Positions 17,156 through 26,893 are shown, numbered from the stretch's first letter. The stretch is 64,000 nucleotides of DNA from Deltaproteobacteria bacterium (GCA_020444045.1 JAHLLS010000001.1:186001-250000), one strand, 5' to 3'. The notes: generated by a model not told the origin, from the letters alone. Numbers and translations: made by a program.

Positions 17156-19165
17156 ATGAAGGATCCCATCTTTGATCCGATCGTTATCAATCAACTGCGT
17201 GTTAAAAACAGGATATATATGCCCGCCATGCACATGGGCATGGCTGTGGAATTTGAGGTAACCGACCCATTGGTGAATTTTTATGCCGAGCGCGCCCGCG
17301 GCGGAGCCGGTCTCATCTGTGTCGGCTATGCGACCGTCGACGACCTTTCCGGCAACACGACCAACATCGGGGCTCACAGGGACGAATTCATTTCCGGCCT
17401 GACCCGGCTGGCCAAGGCCATCAAGGAAAACGGGGCCGCTTCCGCCGTTCAGATCAACCACGCCGGACGGTACAATTTTTCGTTTTTCCTGAACGGGCGG
17501 CAACCGGTGGCGCCCTCGGCCATCGCCTCACGCATGACCAAAGAGACCCCGCATGCCCTTACCATCGACGAAATCCATACCATTGTCGACGCTTTTGCCC
17601 AGGCGGCCGGTCGTGTTCAGGCCGCCGGATTCGACGCCGTTGAAATTCTCAGCGGTACCGGCTACCTGATCAGCGAATTTTTATCGCCCCTGACCAACCA
17701 GCGGGAGGATGACTATGGCGGTGATCTGCCGAACCGTATGCGGTTCGGCCTGGAGGTCATGCAGGCCATTCGACGTAAAGTGGGACAAGACTTTCCGGTG
17801 ATCGTCCGGATGAACGGCAACGATTTCATGGTGGACGGGCAGGATCGTAGAGAACTGCAAACCTATGCCCGCGCCTTGCAGGAAGAAGGACACGTGGACG
17901 CTTTGAGCATCAACGTGGGCTGGCATGAAGCCCGGGTGCCCCAGATTACAACGGCGGTCCCGCGGGGTGCCTTTGCCTACCTGGCCCGTGCCATCAAAAC
18001 ACAGGTCTCCATTCCCGTCATCTACGGCCACCGCGTCAATGATCCCGCGACCGCCCGGGAACTGATCCTGGATGACATGTGCGACATGGTGGCCATGGGA
18101 CGCAGCCTCATTGCCGATCCCTACCTGCCTGAAAAGACCCGCCTCAACCGCGAAAAGGAAATCGTCCATTGTGTGGCCTGTGCCCAGGGCTGCTTTGACA
18201 ACCTGTTCAAACTCAAGAGTGTGGAATGCCTGTGCAACCCCAGGGCCGGCCACGAAGGCGAATGCCTGGAGGCGACTAAGACGGAAACGCCCCGAACCAT
18301 CATGGTCGTGGGCGCAGGAGCGGCCGGCATGCGGGCCGCCCTGACGGCCAGCGAACGGGGCCATATTGTCCACCTCTATGAATCCTCCCCGCAGCTCGGT
18401 GGCCAGCTCTATCTGGCCGCCGCCCCGCCAGGGCGCGGAGAATTTGCGGAACTGGCCCGGGACTTGGCGACGCAGGTGGCCCTCAGCCCAATACACGTCC
18501 ATCTGAAAACGGTGGTCGATGAAGCGCTGATTGAAGCCCAACAACCCGACCATGTCATTCTGGCTACCGGTGCACGCCCCATCACGCCCCCCATCCCGGG
18601 CGTGGAAGGTGCCCATGTGGTCCAGGCCTGGGACGTGCTGTACAACCGCGTGCGTACGGGTAAGAAAGTCGTCATTATCGGGGGCGGCGCCGTGGGGGTT
18701 GAAGTGGCTTTGTTTCTGGCAGAGAAAGGCACCCTGTCCGGGGATACGCTCAAATTCCTCATGGTCAACAAAGCGGAGCCGATGGACGAACTCTATAACC
18801 TGTCCATCCAGGGTACCAAAGACGTCCTTTTGATTGAAATGATCGACCGCATTGGTGAAGGCCTTGGCAAAACAACCCGATGGACGCTGCTCCAGGACAT
18901 AAAGCGCACCAATGTACAGACAATGACCGCCACCAAAGCGCTGGAAATCACCCCGCGGGGGGTTAAGGTGGAAAACGCGGAAGGGAATACACTGGAAGTT
19001 CCGGCTGATACCGTGGTGCTGGGCGTTGGTTCCAAATCCTATAGCCCGCTATCGGAACCGTTAACCCGTCTGGGAGTCCCCTACACCGCAGTGGGCGATG
19101 CCGATCAGGTGGCAACGGCGTTCGAGGCCATGCATAGCGGTTTCAAAGCGGGAATGGCGATCTGA
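17156..19165 (+). CDS. NADH:flavin oxidoreductase with Fe-S and FAD domains (2,4-dienoyl-CoA reductase type)
   Basis: A 669-residue three-part flavoenzyme. Residues 1-340 are an old-yellow-enzyme TIM barrel (FMN), with INHAGR, LSPLTNQREDDYGG and the late phosphate-binding stretch VAMGRSLIADP. The [4Fe-4S] cysteines follow in CVACAQGC and CLCNPRAG. The remainder has two Rossmann motifs, VVGAGAAGMRAAL (FAD) and IIGGGAVGVEVAL (NAD(P)H). The start at 17156 follows GGGGAGG; a longer frame from 17105 lacks a site. Relatives reduce enoate or dienoyl-CoA substrates, trimethylamine or aromatics; the substrate is unknown. The stop is 2 bases from the convergent neighbour. Confidence 0.9.
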   Translation: MKDPIFDPIVINQLRVKNRIYMPAMHMGMAVEFEVTDPLVNFYAERARGGAGLICVGYATVDDLSGNTTNIGAHRDEFISGLTRLAKAIKENGAASAVQINHAGRYNFSFFLNGRQPVAPSAIASRMTKETPHALTIDEIHTIVDAFAQAAGRVQAAGFDAVEILSGTGYLISEFLSPLTNQREDDYGGDLPNRMRFGLEVMQAIRRKVGQDFPVIVRMNGNDFMVDGQDRRELQTYARALQEEGHVDALSINVGWHEARVPQITTAVPRGAFAYLARAIKTQVSIPVIYGHRVNDPATARELILDDMCDMVAMGRSLIADPYLPEKTRLNREKEIVHCVACAQGCFDNLFKLKSVECLCNPRAGHEGECLEATKTETPRTIMVVGAGAAGMRAALTASERGHIVHLYESSPQLGGQLYLAAAPPGRGEFAELARDLATQVALSPIHVHLKTVVDEALIEAQQPDHVILATGARPITPPIPGVEGAHVVQAWDVLYNRVRTGKKVVIIGGGAVGVEVALFLAEKGTLSGDTLKFLMVNKAEPMDELYNLSIQGTKDVLLIEMIDRIGEGLGKTTRWTLLQDIKRTNVQTMTATKALEITPRGVKVENAEGNTLEVPADTVVLGVGSKSYSPLSEPLTRLGVPYTAVGDADQVATAFEAMHSGFKAGMAI

Positions 19166-19167
19166 GA

Positions 19168-19929
19168 TCAGGATTTGCGCAGGCGGCGCATCAGCCCCCG
19201 CAGGCGGGCGAGGCGGTTGGCGAGACGCACCTTGAGCTGGTAGGCTGGATTCGTGGCCCGGGCAGCGGCCGGATCCGCCTGATCCTTTTCGGGCTGGGCA
19301 TCCAAGCGCTTTTTGAGCGCCTTGACATGGGTTTGGATTCTATCCGGCAGGCGTCGAATCCGGTGTGCCGCTTCGTACATCGAGAGGGCGGGGCGGTCCA
19401 CACCCCGTTGGGCCAGTTCCATGGCAAAAGCGATTCTCAGGATGTTGGGGTGGGCGTCCTCCGGCTGATCGCGCGCGATGATGGCCTCCATCTCAGCCTC
19501 AATGGTTTCCGGGGTGTAGACCGCCAAGAGACACTCCGTGAGACCACGGATGTAATCCACCAGCGGCTGTTCCAGGCGAATCAAGCGGCGGTATTCTTCG
19601 ATGGCGGCCTCATACAGGCCGATACTGCCTAGCGCGGCGGCACAGGTATTGATGTCGGAAGGACTCTGGGCATCGCCCCACCCCTCCCGCAGGATGCACA
19701 ACTCCCGCTCCGAAACCACATCGGTCAGATCGACGTCCAGCTCCGCCAGCTCGCCTTCGAGCGCGCGAATTTTTTCCTGCAGTGACGTTGCCAGACTGGG
19801 GCCCAGGGTGCCGGCTTCGTCCATCACCTGGCGGTACAGTTGCCGGGCCTCCTCCAGCAGGCCGTGGGACCGGTATAGTTCGGCCTCCCGACGGGTGAAA
19901 GCGATGGTCAGTTTATTGGTCATAGGCAT
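19168..19929 (-). CDS. TPR-like helical protein of unknown function
   Basis: A 253-residue soluble protein, not recognised as a named family. It is made of helix pairs with tetratricopeptide-like spacing: AELYRSHGLLEEARQLYRQV near the start and LGSIGLYEAAIEEYRRLIRL in the middle. The C-terminus is strongly basic (KVRLANRLARLRGLMRRL). No signal peptide or membrane segment is visible. It lies 79 bases upstream of the histidine kinase gene on the minus strand only in map order; transcription reads away from the kinase stop toward the flavoenzyme. An accessory signalling or scaffold role is possible but not shown. Confidence 0.7.
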   Translation of the reverse strand: MPMTNKLTIAFTRREAELYRSHGLLEEARQLYRQVMDEAGTLGPSLATSLQEKIRALEGELAELDVDLTDVVSERELCILREGWGDAQSPSDINTCAAALGSIGLYEAAIEEYRRLIRLEQPLVDYIRGLTECLLAVYTPETIEAEMEAIIARDQPEDAHPNILRIAFAMELAQRGVDRPALSMYEAAHRIRRLPDRIQTHVKALKKRLDAQPEKDQADPAAARATNPAYQLKVRLANRLARLRGLMRRLRKS

Positions 19930-20008
19930 ATCGCGATGGTTTGCTTATTCATGCCATACACTGGACAACCGTCGAGCGTCAACGGCGTTGTGGATGTGTC
20001 GTGGCATT

Positions 20009-21349
20009 CTAGCCCCGCCGCCGTTCCACCGGCAGAATCACCCTGAAAAGCGCCCCGCCGACATCCGCGTTTTCGACCTCGATCATCCCCCCGTGGGCTT
20101 GAACGTTGCGTCGGGCAATGTACAACCCCAGCCCGGTTCCGCCCGACAAATGCCGAGCATCCTTCGTTGACATGTAAGGATCAAATATCTCGGCCTTTAA
20201 GAGCTCGTCAACTCCCGGGCCGCTGTCTTGAATTTCAAGCCGGATGGCCGGGCGGCCGCCCGGTAACACGAGACCATCCAGCCGGATGTCAATGTGGCCG
20301 GCCTCCGGCGTGGCCTCCATGGCATTGGTCAGGATATTGTGGATAGCTTCTTTGATTCTGTCTTCATCAACCCGAATGACCAATGGGGCCTGGGCAAACT
20401 GGGTTGATAGCGTCAACTGCCGCTGCTCGGCCAGGGGTGCCAGCAATCCCACCAAGTTTCCCACCAGGTCCTGTATGTCAACGGGCATTAATCGGGCCGA
20501 TTGTTTTTTACCCCGATCGAGCATGTCATGGACCAAACAAAGCAGTCGCTCCGTTTCTTCAAGGGCCACCGGATAGAAGGTCGAACGGAAGTAATCGTCG
20601 TTCCAGCGGGTTGGAAACAACTGCATAAACGTTGAAATCGTCGTCAGGGGATTTTTAATGTCATGGGCCAGGCGCGCCAGCAGATTCTCCAAAGGGGCCG
20701 ACCGCGAATCCCGGGGGATTGGTTCAGCCGGGTATTGGCTGGCTGCAGCTAAATCTTTGGACGGCCGGCAGAGCCGCACATTCTCGATCAGTAACGCCAA
20801 CTGGGGGGCCAGCATATCCAGCGCCAACCGGATTCCGGCCTGAAAACCGTCCGGGTTGAGCGTGCCGGCGCATAAGATGCCAATGACCCGGCCAGGGATC
20901 GATAAGGCGACACAATACATCGCCGCCACGCGATCCTGCATGTCGGAAATGAGCGGTGTGGCCATGACCTCTTCAACACGCGGATCCTGCGCGAGGACCC
21001 TGCTGAAAACCGCTTTTTCCTCGCGAAAGTCATCCCGGGGGTTTACAACCTTGCGCCACCCGGAAGAGCAATCCACCCTCGCCGTGAATGAATCTTGACC
21101 AGCGGATCCCGTCGGCCAGTCCACCCGATGGATGAGCACGTCATCGATCGAATCCAACGTCATGCAGAGGGCCGTCACCGCTTTGATCCTCTCTTCAACA
21201 CCGCCAGCAGGCAGCGCCGCATAGGATTGCTGAAGGCGAAGCAAGTGATCAACTGCGTTTCGGACTGCCTCATCCGCAACATCACGTCGAGAAATTTTGG
21301 GAATCAAAAGCAGGGCTCCCTTCTTGAATCGTACTTTTTTGAAAGCCAA
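20009..21349 (-). CDS. Cytoplasmic sensor histidine kinase (GAF-HisKA-HATPase)
   Basis: A 446-residue kinase without membrane segments. An N-terminal region of about 190 residues has GAF-like features (SIPGRVIGILCAGTLN, LALDMLAPQLALLIENVRL). The phosphoacceptor histidine is in LARLAHDIKNPLTTISTFM. The ATP domain shows IHNILTNAMEATP (N box), IQDSGPGVDELL and GGTGLGLYIARR. It is divergent from the NtrC-type regulator at 21647, its likely partner. The frame opens with TTG at 21349 near GAGG; a TTG at 21307 preceded by AAGGGAG at 8 bases may be the true start. The signal sensed is unknown. Confidence 0.9.
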   Translation of the reverse strand: MAFKKVRFKKGALLLIPKISRRDVADEAVRNAVDHLLRLQQSYAALPAGGVEERIKAVTALCMTLDSIDDVLIHRVDWPTGSAGQDSFTARVDCSSGWRKVVNPRDDFREEKAVFSRVLAQDPRVEEVMATPLISDMQDRVAAMYCVALSIPGRVIGILCAGTLNPDGFQAGIRLALDMLAPQLALLIENVRLCRPSKDLAAASQYPAEPIPRDSRSAPLENLLARLAHDIKNPLTTISTFMQLFPTRWNDDYFRSTFYPVALEETERLLCLVHDMLDRGKKQSARLMPVDIQDLVGNLVGLLAPLAEQRQLTLSTQFAQAPLVIRVDEDRIKEAIHNILTNAMEATPEAGHIDIRLDGLVLPGGRPAIRLEIQDSGPGVDELLKAEIFDPYMSTKDARHLSGGTGLGLYIARRNVQAHGGMIEVENADVGGALFRVILPVERRRG

Positions 21350-21494
21350 TTGCCTCAGACCAGGTTGGAAGTGGTGTTCGTCCTATCGAAGGATCCAGAC
21401 GCCTGTGCGCTATAGTATCAAATGGCGTCGTTCCTGCAAGGCCATCGCATGGCTTGAAATGTGGCGTTCATGCGGGGCCCCCGCATCCCTGCGA

Positions 21495-21540
21495 CAATGC
21501 ACTGAAACTTGTGCATGCCTATACATTTTTCAGTGCATTG
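21495..21540. promoter_or_regulatory. 13-bp perfect inverted repeat between the kinase and regulator genes
   Basis: CAATGCACTGAAA (21495-21507) and TTTCAGTGCATTG (21528-21540) are exact reverse complements with 20 bases between. They lie about 110 bases upstream of the regulator start, so they may be a binding site for the regulator itself. Confidence 0.45.
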
Positions 21541-21646
21541 TGGTCAGCGCGCCAATTTGACGAAATGCTCAAAATATGGTGCAATCCCTTTGCCGGCAAT
21601 TTTCAATAATAACAAATGGAGAGGTAGTAACGGAGTCATTTACACC

Positions 21647-23005
21647 ATGACCGACGGGCACAGCTGTTCGATCCTGATTGTCGACGATGAAAAAGGTATC
21701 CGAGAATCGCTCCGAATGGTTTTACAGAAACAGTACGATCTCTATGTCGCCAAAACGGGGGCCGAGGCCCTTCGGTGCTTTGAATCGCGATCAATCGATC
21801 TCATCCTCCTCGATATCATGCTGCCGGATACCGATGGCCGCCTTTTAATTCAAGAATTCAAGGCCATCGACCAGCACGTTGACATCATCATGATCACCGC
21901 CCTCAAAGATCTTCGCTCCGGCATCGATGCCATTAAAAGCGGTGCGCATGACTACCTGGTCAAACCGTTTGACGTGGAAAATGTTCAGGCCGTTGTCGCC
22001 CGTGCGCTGAAGAAGAAAAACATGCAGAAAGAGATTTTTCTTTTGAAGCATGAAATCGATCATTGCTGCCCCTTTGAAACCATGGTGGGACGCAACCCTG
22101 AAATGAAAAAGATCTTTCAATTGATCGCGACGGTTGCGCCCAGCGATGGCACGGTGCTGATCCAGGGCGAAAGCGGCACGGGAAAAGAGCTGGTTGCCCG
22201 AGCGATCCACAATAAAAGCGGCCGCACCAAGAATCCCTTCGTTGTGATCAATTGCGCCGCCATACCGGCAACCCTGATGGAAAGCGAACTTTTCGGCCAT
22301 CGCCGGGGAGCCTTTACAGGCGCCTTGATGGATTGTCCCGGAAAGCTTGAAATCGCCAACACCGGCACCGTCTTTCTTGACGATATCGATTCGCTTTCCA
22401 TTAAAATGCAGGCCAAACTCCTGCGCGTTATTCAACAGAAGGAGTTCGAACGAATTGGCACCCACCGCACCATTAATGCGGACATCCGTATTATCGCCTC
22501 TTCCAATCAGGATTTGCTGAAGCTCGTTGCCGATAACCGCTTCCGGCAGGATCTCTATTACCGGTTGCATGTTCTGCCCCTCACGCTCCCTCCTCTGCGC
22601 GAACGTCGGGATGACATCCCCCTCCTGCTCGAACACTTCCTGCAGGTGCATGCCAAACGGAAAGGAAAGCCTGCCAAGCAGCTGACGCCGGCCGCGATCG
22701 AGCACCTGACAGCCTATCACTGGCCCGGCAATGTCCGGGAACTTGAAAATCTGGTCGAACGCATCTGCACCGTCAACCCGGAACGCACCATCCGACTCGG
22801 CAATTTGCCCCCCTTAGCGGCCATCGCCTCTAAAAACGGCCAGCAGGCCCCCCTGCGCGAAGCGACCCAGGCCTTTGAGAAACAATATATTCTGAGCGTG
22901 CTGGAAGCGGCGCAGGGCAACAAGACCGAAGCGGCCCGCCGCCTGGGCATTCATCGCAACACCCTGCTGACCAAAACCAAAGAGTTGGGAATCGGGCTTT
23001 CCTGA
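21647..23005 (+). CDS. NtrC-family sigma-54-dependent response regulator
   Basis: A 452-residue enhancer-binding protein with three domains. The receiver has ILIVDDEKG and the phosphorylated Asp56 in LILLDIMLPD. The AAA+ domain carries Walker A GESGTGKELVARAI, the sigma-54 contact loop GAFTGA (RRGAFTGAL), VFLDDIDSL and the arginine-finger region FRQDLYYRLHVLPLTLPPLRERRDD. The Fis-type helix-turn-helix is GNKTEAARRLGIHRNTLLTK. The start at 21647 has CGGAG 11 bases before it. Its partner is probably the divergent kinase. Sigma-54 promoters in this window, including 16862, are possible targets. Confidence 0.94.
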   Translation: MTDGHSCSILIVDDEKGIRESLRMVLQKQYDLYVAKTGAEALRCFESRSIDLILLDIMLPDTDGRLLIQEFKAIDQHVDIIMITALKDLRSGIDAIKSGAHDYLVKPFDVENVQAVVARALKKKNMQKEIFLLKHEIDHCCPFETMVGRNPEMKKIFQLIATVAPSDGTVLIQGESGTGKELVARAIHNKSGRTKNPFVVINCAAIPATLMESELFGHRRGAFTGALMDCPGKLEIANTGTVFLDDIDSLSIKMQAKLLRVIQQKEFERIGTHRTINADIRIIASSNQDLLKLVADNRFRQDLYYRLHVLPLTLPPLRERRDDIPLLLEHFLQVHAKRKGKPAKQLTPAAIEHLTAYHWPGNVRELENLVERICTVNPERTIRLGNLPPLAAIASKNGQQAPLREATQAFEKQYILSVLEAAQGNKTEAARRLGIHRNTLLTKTKELGIGLS

Positions 23006-23287
23006 AACCGAACGACAAAGATTTTCAATCAACGCCGAACAACCATTGTGCGGTTTTTATCTATCTGAATTATTATAAGATATGAATCGATTGCCAATTT
23101 TTCGGGGCAATCCATCGGGTAAAAAGCGAAATGGATTGCATTTTTCGGCCTGCTGCAGATCGTGCTATCCTCTTAACCAAACCGTAAAATTGAGCCTATA
23201 GCCAAATTGTACAAGCGTTCAGGCGATGCTTGTTGACTTCGAAATAATGGAACGTGACGCGCCCGATTGCTGTCTTCAGGCCGCTGA

Positions 23288-24133
23288 CAAGCCGAGCTTC
23301 GGGACCATACGCGCTTCCTGGCCCTGTCGGGAGAGCCCGGCAAGCTGACGCTCCAAACATCCAACGAATCTTTCAAGGCCCGTGTCATCGTCGGTGCCGA
23401 AGGCGCCTACAGCCGGGTCGCGCGGGCACTGAATCTGCCGATCCACTATCGTGTCATGCCGGCGCTTGAAGCCGAACTGACTGTACCCCCCGCGACCCAT
23501 AGCCGCTTTGCCGGATCCATTCATTTTGACTTCGGCGTCATTCCGGGAGGCTATGCCTGGCTTTTTCCCAAAAAAAACCACCTTTCAGCCGGCATTTTGG
23601 CGCGCGGCCGCCAGGCGAAAAAGTTGCAACCTAATTTATTGCACTATCTTGAAAATAACGGCCTGTCCCGCGAAACCGATATCCGGTCGATACGGCTGCA
23701 TCCGATCCCCTGCCGCCCCCACCGCCGGAACCGCTATGCCGATAGCCGTGGCCTCATCGTGGGCGATGGAACGGGGCTGGTGGATCCTGTGACCGGCGAG
23801 GGGATTTATTACGCCCTCAAAAGCGCCCACATCGCCGCCCTTGCCCTGAAGCGTCACTTGAAACACGGGCGGCCTTTGGCACTATACGACCGCATGCTCA
23901 AGCGGGAAATCGAACCAGAGGTCCTACGGGCCGATGTCCTGGCCCGTATCCTCTATGGCTGCCCCACCATCAGCAATCATATGCTCAGGCGTTATGGTGA
24001 CAAGATCGGCGCCAAGCACGTGGCCGTCTATCTGGGAGATCTAACCTACCAAGAGCTTTACGCCTACGTCCTGAGTCTGAAAGGTTTCGCCTATCTTTTA
24101 CGGCCGCGCCATAAAACGAGGCGGCGAGCCTGA
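23288..24133 (+). pseudogene. 5'-truncated geranylgeranyl-reductase-family flavoprotein
   Basis: An FAD-dependent oxidoreductase remnant. The family's middle and C-terminal parts are clear: RVIVGAEGAYSRVARAL (second FAD motif), GYAWLFPKKNHLSAGI, and GLIVGDGTGLVDPVTGEGIY. The frame is closed by TGA at 23285, and no frame in the preceding 280 bases encodes the N-terminal GxGxxG dinucleotide motif, so roughly the first 110-120 residues are gone. An ATG at 23456 could express a 225-residue C-terminal piece, but without the FAD-binding start it is unlikely to work. The rest of the sequence shows no further damage, suggesting a recent deletion. Confidence 0.75.
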
Positions 24134-24317
24134 CACATCAGCCGCGGCGCTGCCGCATCGACGAGGCAACGTTTCAACCGCAACGACTTTTCCAGCCTGG
24201 GGCGCATACCAATTGCATCTGGCCGCTTCCATGTTGCACACCCCTTTGGCGGTCCCTACCTTATCCTTTAACTATCGGCTTGAAATCAGCCGTTATCCTT
24301 CATCAGGGGAGATCACC

Positions 24318-25457
24318 ATGGGTGATCCAATCAATGAGACGGATCGTGCGATCGATGAAGACGCCGCCATCCGCATGATCCTCGAGGGGACCGCCAACAC
24401 GACCAGCGAAGGCTTTTTCATGCTGGACGACCAGATGCGCATTATCGATGTCAACGATGCCTACTGCCGTCTCCTTGGGTATTCCCGTGAAGACATCATC
24501 GGGCGGCGTCCTTATGACTTTGCCACACCGGAGTTCCAGCAGTTTTATCACACCCATCGCGGAGACCCTTTCTCCCCGTCCGCCAGCGAGACCAAGGCTA
24601 CCCTGGTGGCAAAAGACGGCCATCATATTCCGGTGCTGTTTCATGGCAATACGGTCCAGTCCGGTGGCGGTCGCACCCTGGGAAAGATGGCCTTTGTGAC
24701 GGACATGCGCGAGCACACCAAAAGTATGGCGCTCGCCGGCGAGGTCCAGAAAAGCCTCCTTCCCGGTCGTTTTCCGGATATTGAGGGCCTTGATATCGCC
24801 GGACGCAGTATCCCCTGTGACGAAATCGGGGGCGACTATTACGATTTTATCGAAATCCCAGGGCGACGCGACGCCATTCATCTGGTCGTGGGCGACATGT
24901 CCGGCCACGGGGTCGATGCCGCCCTTTTGATGACCACGGCGCGCGCGTTTCTGCGCATGCGGGCATGCCAGCCCGGAAAGATCGCCGACATCGTCAGCGA
25001 CCTGAACCGGCATCTCACTACCGACACGCGGCGCACCGATAGCTTCATGACCCTCTTTTTCCTGTCCCTGCAGGTCCGTGATCAGCGGATTCAATGGGTG
25101 CGTGCCGGCCACGATCCAGCGATTCTCTATGACCCTGTTACGGAACGGATCGAAACCTTATGGGGCTCCGGATTGGCTCTGGGATTGGACAAATCCGTGG
25201 TTTATGCATCTATGGAAAAAGAAGGCATCGCACCTGGCCAGGTGATTGCCATCGGCACCGATGGTATCTGGGAAGCACGCAATGCCCAGGGGGAAATGTA
25301 TGGCAAGCAACGCCTGAATGACATCCTCACGCACAACGCCCATTTGGCGGCCGAAACCATCGTACAGGCCGCGCTGGACGATTTGCAGCAATTCACGCAG
25401 GGCACCATGCCCGAAGACGATAAAACGCTGGTTGTCGTAAAGATCCAAAAGGGTTAA
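24318..25457 (+). CDS. PAS domain - PP2C-type (SpoIIE/RsbU) serine phosphatase
   Basis: A 379-residue regulator. Residues 25-150 are a PAS domain (FFMLDDQMRIIDVNDAYCRL, GYSREDIIGRRPYDF). The SpoIIE phosphatase follows, with the metal-binding segments GDYYDFIEIPG, VVGDMSGHGVDAALLM and GTDGIWEARNAQGEMYG. The start at 24318 is chosen for GGGGAGATC before it. RsbU-type phosphatases dephosphorylate an anti-sigma-factor antagonist in partner-switching pathways. No antagonist or anti-sigma gene is adjacent, but an RsbRD-type gene stands 1.6 kb downstream, before the dsr operon. A link between the two is inference. Confidence 0.9.
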   Translation: MGDPINETDRAIDEDAAIRMILEGTANTTSEGFFMLDDQMRIIDVNDAYCRLLGYSREDIIGRRPYDFATPEFQQFYHTHRGDPFSPSASETKATLVAKDGHHIPVLFHGNTVQSGGGRTLGKMAFVTDMREHTKSMALAGEVQKSLLPGRFPDIEGLDIAGRSIPCDEIGGDYYDFIEIPGRRDAIHLVVGDMSGHGVDAALLMTTARAFLRMRACQPGKIADIVSDLNRHLTTDTRRTDSFMTLFFLSLQVRDQRIQWVRAGHDPAILYDPVTERIETLWGSGLALGLDKSVVYASMEKEGIAPGQVIAIGTDGIWEARNAQGEMYGKQRLNDILTHNAHLAAETIVQAALDDLQQFTQGTMPEDDKTLVVVKIQKG

Positions 25458-25571
25458 TGGCAGGCTCCGGCACCCGTTGACAGCAGACGCGATTCCGTCT
25501 ACGGTGCCAACCCGCGAACGCGTTTACATGGCGGCAGTCCTTTAAAAAAGAAGTGGTGTACGGTAAACGAT

Positions 25572-26009
25572 ATGAATGAAACGAAAGACACGGTTGAAGA
25601 TTTTTGGCAGGAACACGCCCTGGTATTTCTGGAGATGGCCTTCCGCACCGACCGGCAAAAGCGCCCCGCGCATCCCTCCGGCATCGGCCATAATGTGGGC
25701 GCCTGCCGGGACAGCATCACCATGTTCGTGGTCGTCCGGGATGGCGCGGTTCAGGAAATTGCCTATGAACTGGACGGGTGCCTGCATACCAACGCCTGCG
25801 CCAACGCCGTCGCCGAAATCGTTCAAGGCCACGACCTGGAAACCGCCTGGAAAATCACGCCTGAAATAGTGGCGGACTATCTGCAAACGCTGCCGGCCGA
25901 CCACTTTCACTGTGCCGAACTGGCCGTCGGCGCTTTCTACAAGGCCCTGACCGATTACCAGCAAAACAACCGCAAAGACTGGCAGGCCGGCTATCGGCGC
26001 CCGGCCTGA
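25572..26009 (+). CDS. IscU/NifU-N-like iron-sulfur scaffold protein
   Basis: A 145-residue protein with the ligand pattern of IscU: Cys45 with Asp47 (VGACRDSITMFVVV, equal to the usual CGD), Cys70 and Cys76 in DGCLHTNACANAVAEI, and His113-Cys114 in HFHCAELAVGAFYKAL. It is divergent from typical IscU (the glycine of CGD is Arg, and LPPVK is absent). No IscS or other assembly gene is next to it. It might be a specialised scaffold or a reduced NifU-type protein; members of this kind are common in anaerobes. The ribosome-binding site is weak. Confidence 0.8.
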   Translation: MNETKDTVEDFWQEHALVFLEMAFRTDRQKRPAHPSGIGHNVGACRDSITMFVVVRDGAVQEIAYELDGCLHTNACANAVAEIVQGHDLETAWKITPEIVADYLQTLPADHFHCAELAVGAFYKALTDYQQNNRKDWQAGYRRPA

Positions 26010-26128
26010 TGGCTGTGACGGCCCATCGGGAACCAACACGTTGATCGTTCAACGACCGGCAACCAACGCCGCAATAGGCGGAACGCTACCAAGGTGGCCT
26101 CGGCGGCACAACGCTTCAATGCGGGATC

Positions 26129-26479
26129 TCACTTCGTTTTGATTTTGACCGCCGTGCCATAAGCCGAAATCGAGCAGAGTTCTTTTTTGGTTCCCTGTCG
26201 ATGAAAGGAACCACAGTTGAAACTCAGCCCGATGACCGCGTTGGCGCCGATTTCCCTGGCCTTGCGCACCATACTGTGTACGGCTATGGCCCGGTCTCTT
26301 GCAAAATTCTGTTCGACCCGGGTAAAGCTGGCATTGAACACGACGTCCCCGGACACGACACCAATATACCGCTCCACGGCATACCCCTCAAGCTGAGGGG
26401 TGGTGGACACGATGATATCCTCATCCTCACTGGCGTAGGGATAGCCGACGGTTTGTTTTTCCCTTGCATAGCGTCCCAT
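26129..26479 (-). CDS. ybjQ: YbjQ/UPF0145-family protein
   Basis: A 116-residue protein of the YbjQ (DUF74) family, which forms homopentamers and has been suggested to bind heavy metals. Family features are VSTTPQLEGYAVERYIGVVSG, ARDRAIAVHSMVRKAREIGANAVIGLSFNCG and the final SAYGTAVKI. AAGGAGGG stands 6 bases before the ATG. It converges on the IscU-like gene with a 119-base gap. Confidence 0.9.
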   Translation of the reverse strand: MGRYAREKQTVGYPYASEDEDIIVSTTPQLEGYAVERYIGVVSGDVVFNASFTRVEQNFARDRAIAVHSMVRKAREIGANAVIGLSFNCGSFHRQGTKKELCSISAYGTAVKIKTK

Positions 26480-26893
26480 AGGTACCCTCCTTAATTGTAT
26501 GGTATGTTTTGGGCAAGCACCTGGGGGAACGCCTAATCGCCGTTAGATGAAATGCAGTCGCCGATGCTGAATACCTGCCGGACACCACTTGCACCAGCAG
26601 GTATCGTGCCACGCCCCTTTTTTTTACATGGCCGCCACCAATGTTTCTAATGCACTAAATTCATTATTGTTTACCCTCTTCACCACACCAAACGCGATGC
26701 GGTTGCCCGGTATACTTGCGTCTCCTGTGCAATTGGTTGACATTTCAGCCGCATCACCTGTCAATACCATTGGCAAAATCCCTCTGAATGGCGCTCGCGA
26801 CCGTTGTGACAGATCGACGCGCAACGACCTTTCGGTATGCAATACGAATTTAGGCGGACCAAAACTAACCTATCGAGATCGCTCCAAATCTCC
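26480..26893. other. Intergenic region without a supported gene
   Basis: This gap precedes the dsr promoter. Short open frames on both strands (for example minus 26624-26842, 72 codons) have neither a ribosome-binding site nor recognisable sequence. No repeats or RNA genes were seen. Confidence 0.5.

Noticed and set aside
21577..21593. Possible sigma-54 promoter upstream of the NtrC-type regulator
   Set aside because: GG and GC are 12 bases apart instead of 10, which is outside the accepted spacing.
26624..26842. 72-codon minus-strand frame before the dsr promoter
   Set aside because: No ribosome-binding site, no recognisable motif and amino-acid composition that looks random.
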